DNA of 64,000 bases from Serinicoccus profundi (GTDB taxonomy: Bacteria; Actinomycetota; Actinomycetes; Actinomycetales; Dermatophilaceae). Each line of letters opens with the position of its first letter. Positions within the stretch are counted from its first letter, which is position 1. The translations under genes and the position numbers were made by a program. The stretch is from positions 3,224,001-3,288,000 of the forward strand of contig NZ_CP042862.1 in assembly GCF_008001015.1 (NCBI RefSeq), read 5' to 3'. This document shows, piece after piece, positions 61,258 through 64,000 of the stretch. Under the pieces are notes generated by a model. The model worked only from the letters and a program-made list of their open reading frames with translations. It made no database searches and was not told the origin of the DNA.

Positions 61258-62988
61258 TCAGGACGGCTCGTCGTCGGGCTTGGCCCGGGTCCCGGGCCTC
61301 CCTGCCTTGCCTGATCTGCTCGAGCCGCCTGGGCTGCCGACCCTGCCTGATCTGCTCGAGCCGCCTGGGCTGCCTACACTGCCTGATCTGCTCGAGCCGC
61401 CTGGGCTGCCTACACTGCCTGGTCTGCTCGAGCCGCCCGCCCGGCCTGACCTGACGGATGCGCCTGACCTGACGGATGCGGTGGAGCTCACGCTTGCGCC
61501 GGAGCTCACGGAACCCCCGGAGCCCGCCGCCGGCCGCGCTCGCTGCCCACTGCCTCGCCACCACGGGTCTTGCCCGCCATACCGGCGAGCGACCAGGTCG
61601 GCGGAGGTGTCCAGCACCGGTGGCGGGGAGGTCGTCCTGCGCTGGCCGTAGCGGGTGTGCACCGCTACCCCCCGCCCGCCGTCGAACCGGCGCACCGGGT
61701 CGGTCCTCAGCTGCTCGGCCTCCTTGTCGAGGTTGCAGCTCTCGCAGACACCCGCACCGTTGTCGACCGAGGTGGGGCCGCCGTCGCGGTCACGAACGAG
61801 GTGGTCGACGGCCGCGATTGGCGCGTCACAGAAGGGCATGGAGCACTGCTGGTCGCGGGTGAGGATGAGCCGACGCAGACCGCCGTCGAAGAACCGCTTG
61901 CGCCGGTCCACCTCGGTCACCGTGGCGTCCACCGGATCGAGGAAGATGCGGCGGAGCCACGTCTTCTGGGTTGGTGACGGCCAGCCGCTCGGATCTGCCT
62001 GCGCCGACCCGTGACTCCCTTCCGCTGTCCCGGGCACGCGTCGCGGCCGGGTCGAGCCGGTCAGGGCGAGTCGTCGAGCCACGGGAGCGGGTATCGGACC
62101 GAAGCCGGGCACCCGCGCCGGGTCATCGGCCTCGGCGAGGAGCGCGGCGTCGGTCATGACGAGGCCGACCTCGACCGGCATACCTTCACGGTGCGGGTCG
62201 ACAGCCGTGACCCGACGCACCAGCTCATCAGCGCAGAGCTGGGCCTGGGTGCGCTCGTCACCGCCGGCTCTCGCGGCCTTGGCATGCGCCAGCAACGACG
62301 CGTGCACGGCGACTCCTTCGGCCAGCGGCAGCAGCGCGGACAACCGGGTCATCCCCTCGGGTGCGGGCCGTACGCTGACGAAGCGATCCTGGGTGGCCCG
62401 CGACATCCGCTCGAGGTAGCTGCGACGATCCACCTCGTAGGCCAAGGACTGCGCCGCCTTCTCCAGCCTGCGCTCGGACATCGTCCCGAGCCTGGGGGCA
62501 AGGCCCTCGTCCACCACCCGGCGGTCCTGCGCAGTCAGCGGCGCCGTGACGGAGTGCACGAGACTCGCGGCATACTCGCTGATCCGCCCCTCGGACAGCG
62601 CTGCACGGGTGTGTGGGAGATCCTCCTCGAGTGCGCGTGCGAGGTCGATGAGGCGGCGGGCGCGGTGCGGCGAGACACGCCGGGCCACGGAGACCTCGAG
62701 CGTGACCCCCTCACGCTCGCGTCGGCGGTGCCCGAGCTCAGACTCCCCAGCCTCCCGGTCGCGCGCCGCCTGCTCGTGCAGGTCGACCGTCAACGTGGCC
62801 TGCGCCCCCTCGGCGGCACACTTGAGCGTCTCGAGACCCGCGAGGAGCGCGACCCGCTCCTCCTGCGAGAGCGCCGTGCCGACCTCCTGCAACTGCTGGG
62901 TGAGCCCCGCGACCGCCCGCAACAGCACCGACGGCGTGGGTAGCGGACCCTGCCGTGGCAGCGGCACCGCCGAGACTGCTGCACCCAT
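61258..62988 (-). CDS. HNH endonuclease, DUF222 / 13E12 repeat family
   Basis: A 576-residue protein. The N-terminal DUF222 helical domain (about 30-330) includes LIDLARALEEDLPHTRAALSEG. The HNH nuclease (about 395-445) has the zinc cysteine pair QCSMPFCDAP, the DHLVRDRDGG catalytic His and CESCN. The last 110 residues are a Ser/Gly/Arg/Val tail with four 12-residue repeats (GSSRSGSVGSPG). This family is amplified in actinobacterial genomes and often mobile or self-spreading, but no terminal repeats are seen here. Confidence 0.9.
   Translation of the reverse strand: MGAAVSAVPLPRQGPLPTPSVLLRAVAGLTQQLQEVGTALSQEERVALLAGLETLKCAAEGAQATLTVDLHEQAARDREAGESELGHRRREREGVTLEVSVARRVSPHRARRLIDLARALEEDLPHTRAALSEGRISEYAASLVHSVTAPLTAQDRRVVDEGLAPRLGTMSERRLEKAAQSLAYEVDRRSYLERMSRATQDRFVSVRPAPEGMTRLSALLPLAEGVAVHASLLAHAKAARAGGDERTQAQLCADELVRRVTAVDPHREGMPVEVGLVMTDAALLAEADDPARVPGFGPIPAPVARRLALTGSTRPRRVPGTAEGSHGSAQADPSGWPSPTQKTWLRRIFLDPVDATVTEVDRRKRFFDGGLRRLILTRDQQCSMPFCDAPIAAVDHLVRDRDGGPTSVDNGAGVCESCNLDKEAEQLRTDPVRRFDGGRGVAVHTRYGQRRTTSPPPVLDTSADLVARRYGGQDPWWRGSGQRARPAAGSGGSVSSGASVSSTASVRSGASVRSGRAGGSSRPGSVGSPGGSSRSGSVGSPGGSSRSGRVGSPGGSSRSGKAGRPGTRAKPDDEPS
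61311..61446. repeat. 36-bp tandem repeats in the 3' end of the HNH gene
   Basis: Four copies starting at 61311, 61347, 61383 and 61419 (plus strand CTGATCTGCTCGAGCCGCCT...). They encode 12-residue Gly/Ser-rich units on the minus strand. Copies 2 and 3 are nearly identical, so expansion is recent. Confidence 0.9.
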
Positions 62989-63189
62989 CGTCCCTCACCC
63001 CCTGGTGATCCTCACCGGCGTCCTCGTCCGATGCTTCACACACTAGGGGCGAGGTCTGACAGACCTCTCGGCCCGAGGCGTCCGACGACTCTCTGCCGAT
63101 CCAGAGGGGGTCCAACCGGCCGTCGGCGGCCCCGGACGAAACCGCCGGACAACCCCGAAGCAGAGGCCCACCGCAGGGCTGCCCGTCTC

Positions 63190-64000
63190 TCACCGGCGAG
63201 CGGCCTCATACCTGCTCAGCGCCTCCTTGCGCTCCTCGGCGTGGTCGACGATCCGCTCCGGGTAGTCGTGCGCGTAGCCGTCGTCGGCCTTCCACGGCTG
63301 GTGCGCCGCCTTGCCGGAGAGGTGACGCAGCTCGGGCAACCAGCGCCGCACGTAGTCGCCGGTCGGGTCGAACTTCTCGCCCTGCGTCACCGGGTTGAAG
63401 ACGCGGAAGTAGGGCGAGGCGTCGGTGCCGGTCCCGGCGACCCACTGCCAGCCGTGGTTGTTGGAGGCGATGTCGCCGTCGACGAGCCGGTCCAGGAACC
63501 ACCGGGCTCCTGTCGGCCACCAGACGTGCAGGTCCTTGGTGAGGAAGCTCGCGGTGATCATCCGCACCCGGTTGTGCATCCAGCCGACCTCGCGCAGCTG
63601 ACGCATCCCCGCGTCCACGATCGGGTATCCGGTGCGCCCCTCCTTCCACGCCTCGATCGCGTCCTGCGGCTCGTCGTAGCGCATCCCGGGCAGCGCGTCG
63701 CGCAGGTCCGCCCACGCGCTGCGCGGGTTCTGCAGCAGCACGTCGGCGTAGAACTCGCGCCAGGCGATCTCCTGCTCGAAGGTCTGCGCCCCCTGCGAAC
63801 GCTTGTCGGCGAGGTCAGCGAGGATCGTGCGCGGGTGGATCGCGCCGATCTTGAGGTAGGGCGAGAGCCGGCTCGTGCCGTCCTTGGCCGGCCTGTCGCG
63901 GTCGCCGTCGTAGTCGTCCAGCGCCTCGTCGCGGAAGTCGCGCCAACGTGCCAGGGCCGCCTTCTCCCCCGCCTCGGGCATCGTCGGCAGATCGTCCTCG
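63190..64000 (-). CDS. phr: Deoxyribodipyrimidine photolyase, C-terminal part
   Basis: The C-terminal 269 residues of a cryptochrome/photolyase-family protein; the 5' end is beyond the right edge. The FAD-binding domain is clear: TSRLSPYLKIGAIHPRTI, EIAWREFYADVL, YPIVDAGMRQLREVGWMHNRVRMITASFLTKDL, and WQWVAGTGTDASPYFRVFNPV, with the tryptophans of the electron chain present. It repairs UV-induced cyclobutane pyrimidine dimers using light. The 200-bp gap to the HNH gene holds nothing recognisable. Confidence 0.93.
   Translation of the reverse strand, partial: EDDLPTMPEAGEKAALARWRDFRDEALDDYDGDRDRPAKDGTSRLSPYLKIGAIHPRTILADLADKRSQGAQTFEQEIAWREFYADVLLQNPRSAWADLRDALPGMRYDEPQDAIEAWKEGRTGYPIVDAGMRQLREVGWMHNRVRMITASFLTKDLHVWWPTGARWFLDRLVDGDIASNNHGWQWVAGTGTDASPYFRVFNPVTQGEKFDPTGDYVRRWLPELRHLSGKAAHQPWKADDGYAHDYPERIVDHAEERKEALSRYEAARR

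Noticed and set aside
61258-62988. Mobile element around the HNH gene
   Set aside because: DUF222/HNH genes can be mobile, but I see no terminal inverted repeats, target duplication or transposase, so only the gene is called.

Overview
The window is about 64 kb of very GC-rich DNA (I estimate above 70%) from an actinobacterial chromosome. Third codon positions are almost all G or C. The families point to Micrococcales, most likely an Intrasporangiaceae/Ornithinimicrobiaceae relative: LLM duo CE1758/CE1759, 13E12-type HNH nuclease, DUF3072, DUF5701, DUF222, and HU with many LacI/MarR regulators. The placement is inference; no rRNA or tRNA gene is present to test it. The DNA reads as core and accessory chromosome, with no phage, plasmid or insertion-sequence genes. 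No gene-free stretch exceeds 300 bases.

Layout. 1-14.4 kb: a TauE/SafE exporter (cut by the left edge) divergent from an Rrf2 regulator; acetyl-CoA synthetase; a SurA-type lipoprotein; a LytS/LytTR two-component system in one operon with DUF485 and an acetate-type Na+/solute symporter; a broken kinase-fold gene; a MarR-MFS efflux operon; an ECF-type sigma factor; an aldo/keto reductase. 15-20.7 kb: a LacI-controlled sucrose/fructan operon (binding protein, two permeases, GH32). 20.7-35.4 kb: MalY-type lyase, a decayed matrixin, MFS, DASS carboxylate transporter, saccharopine dehydrogenase, a LiaF-like protein between two inverted repeat arrays, glutaryl-CoA-type dehydrogenase, PIG-L deacetylase, an OmpR/kinase/DUF4173 cluster and an acyl-CoA synthetase. 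35.4-48.1 kb: PIN protein, LysR with a divergent 30-residue small protein, intact matrixin, the LLM duo, an MFS-plus-binding-protein pair, a second LysR, ankyrin protein, CDF exporter, HEAT-repeat gene, AAA ATPase, GDSL hydrolase and HU. 48.3-59.0 kb: a corrinoid uptake, remodelling and nucleotide-loop operon under a cobalamin riboswitch (btuF-btuC-btuD-cobO-cobQ-cbiZ-cobD-cobU-cobT-cobS) preceded by a frameshifted cobC. 59.1-64 kb: phosphodiesterase, broken aminoglycoside 6-phosphotransferase, HNH nuclease and photolyase (cut by the right edge).

The most unusual signals are repeats. A 32-33 bp tandem repeat family occurs as two arrays in opposite orientation that both begin at stop codons and flank the LiaF-like gene. 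It also occurs as a four-copy array inside cobQ, where the period has become 33 bp so that it is translated in frame. A different 66-bp palindromic element sits in frame inside cobD. The heptamer GTATGCC/GGCATAC is strongly over-used in all frames and on both strands. Several genes (both APH-type genes, HEAT, cobC, a matrixin, possibly the OmpR-linked kinase) carry frameshifts. Some of these are single-base changes in G/C runs and could be sequencing errors; others, such as a 321-bp tandem duplication and an internal deletion, look like real decay or assembly events.
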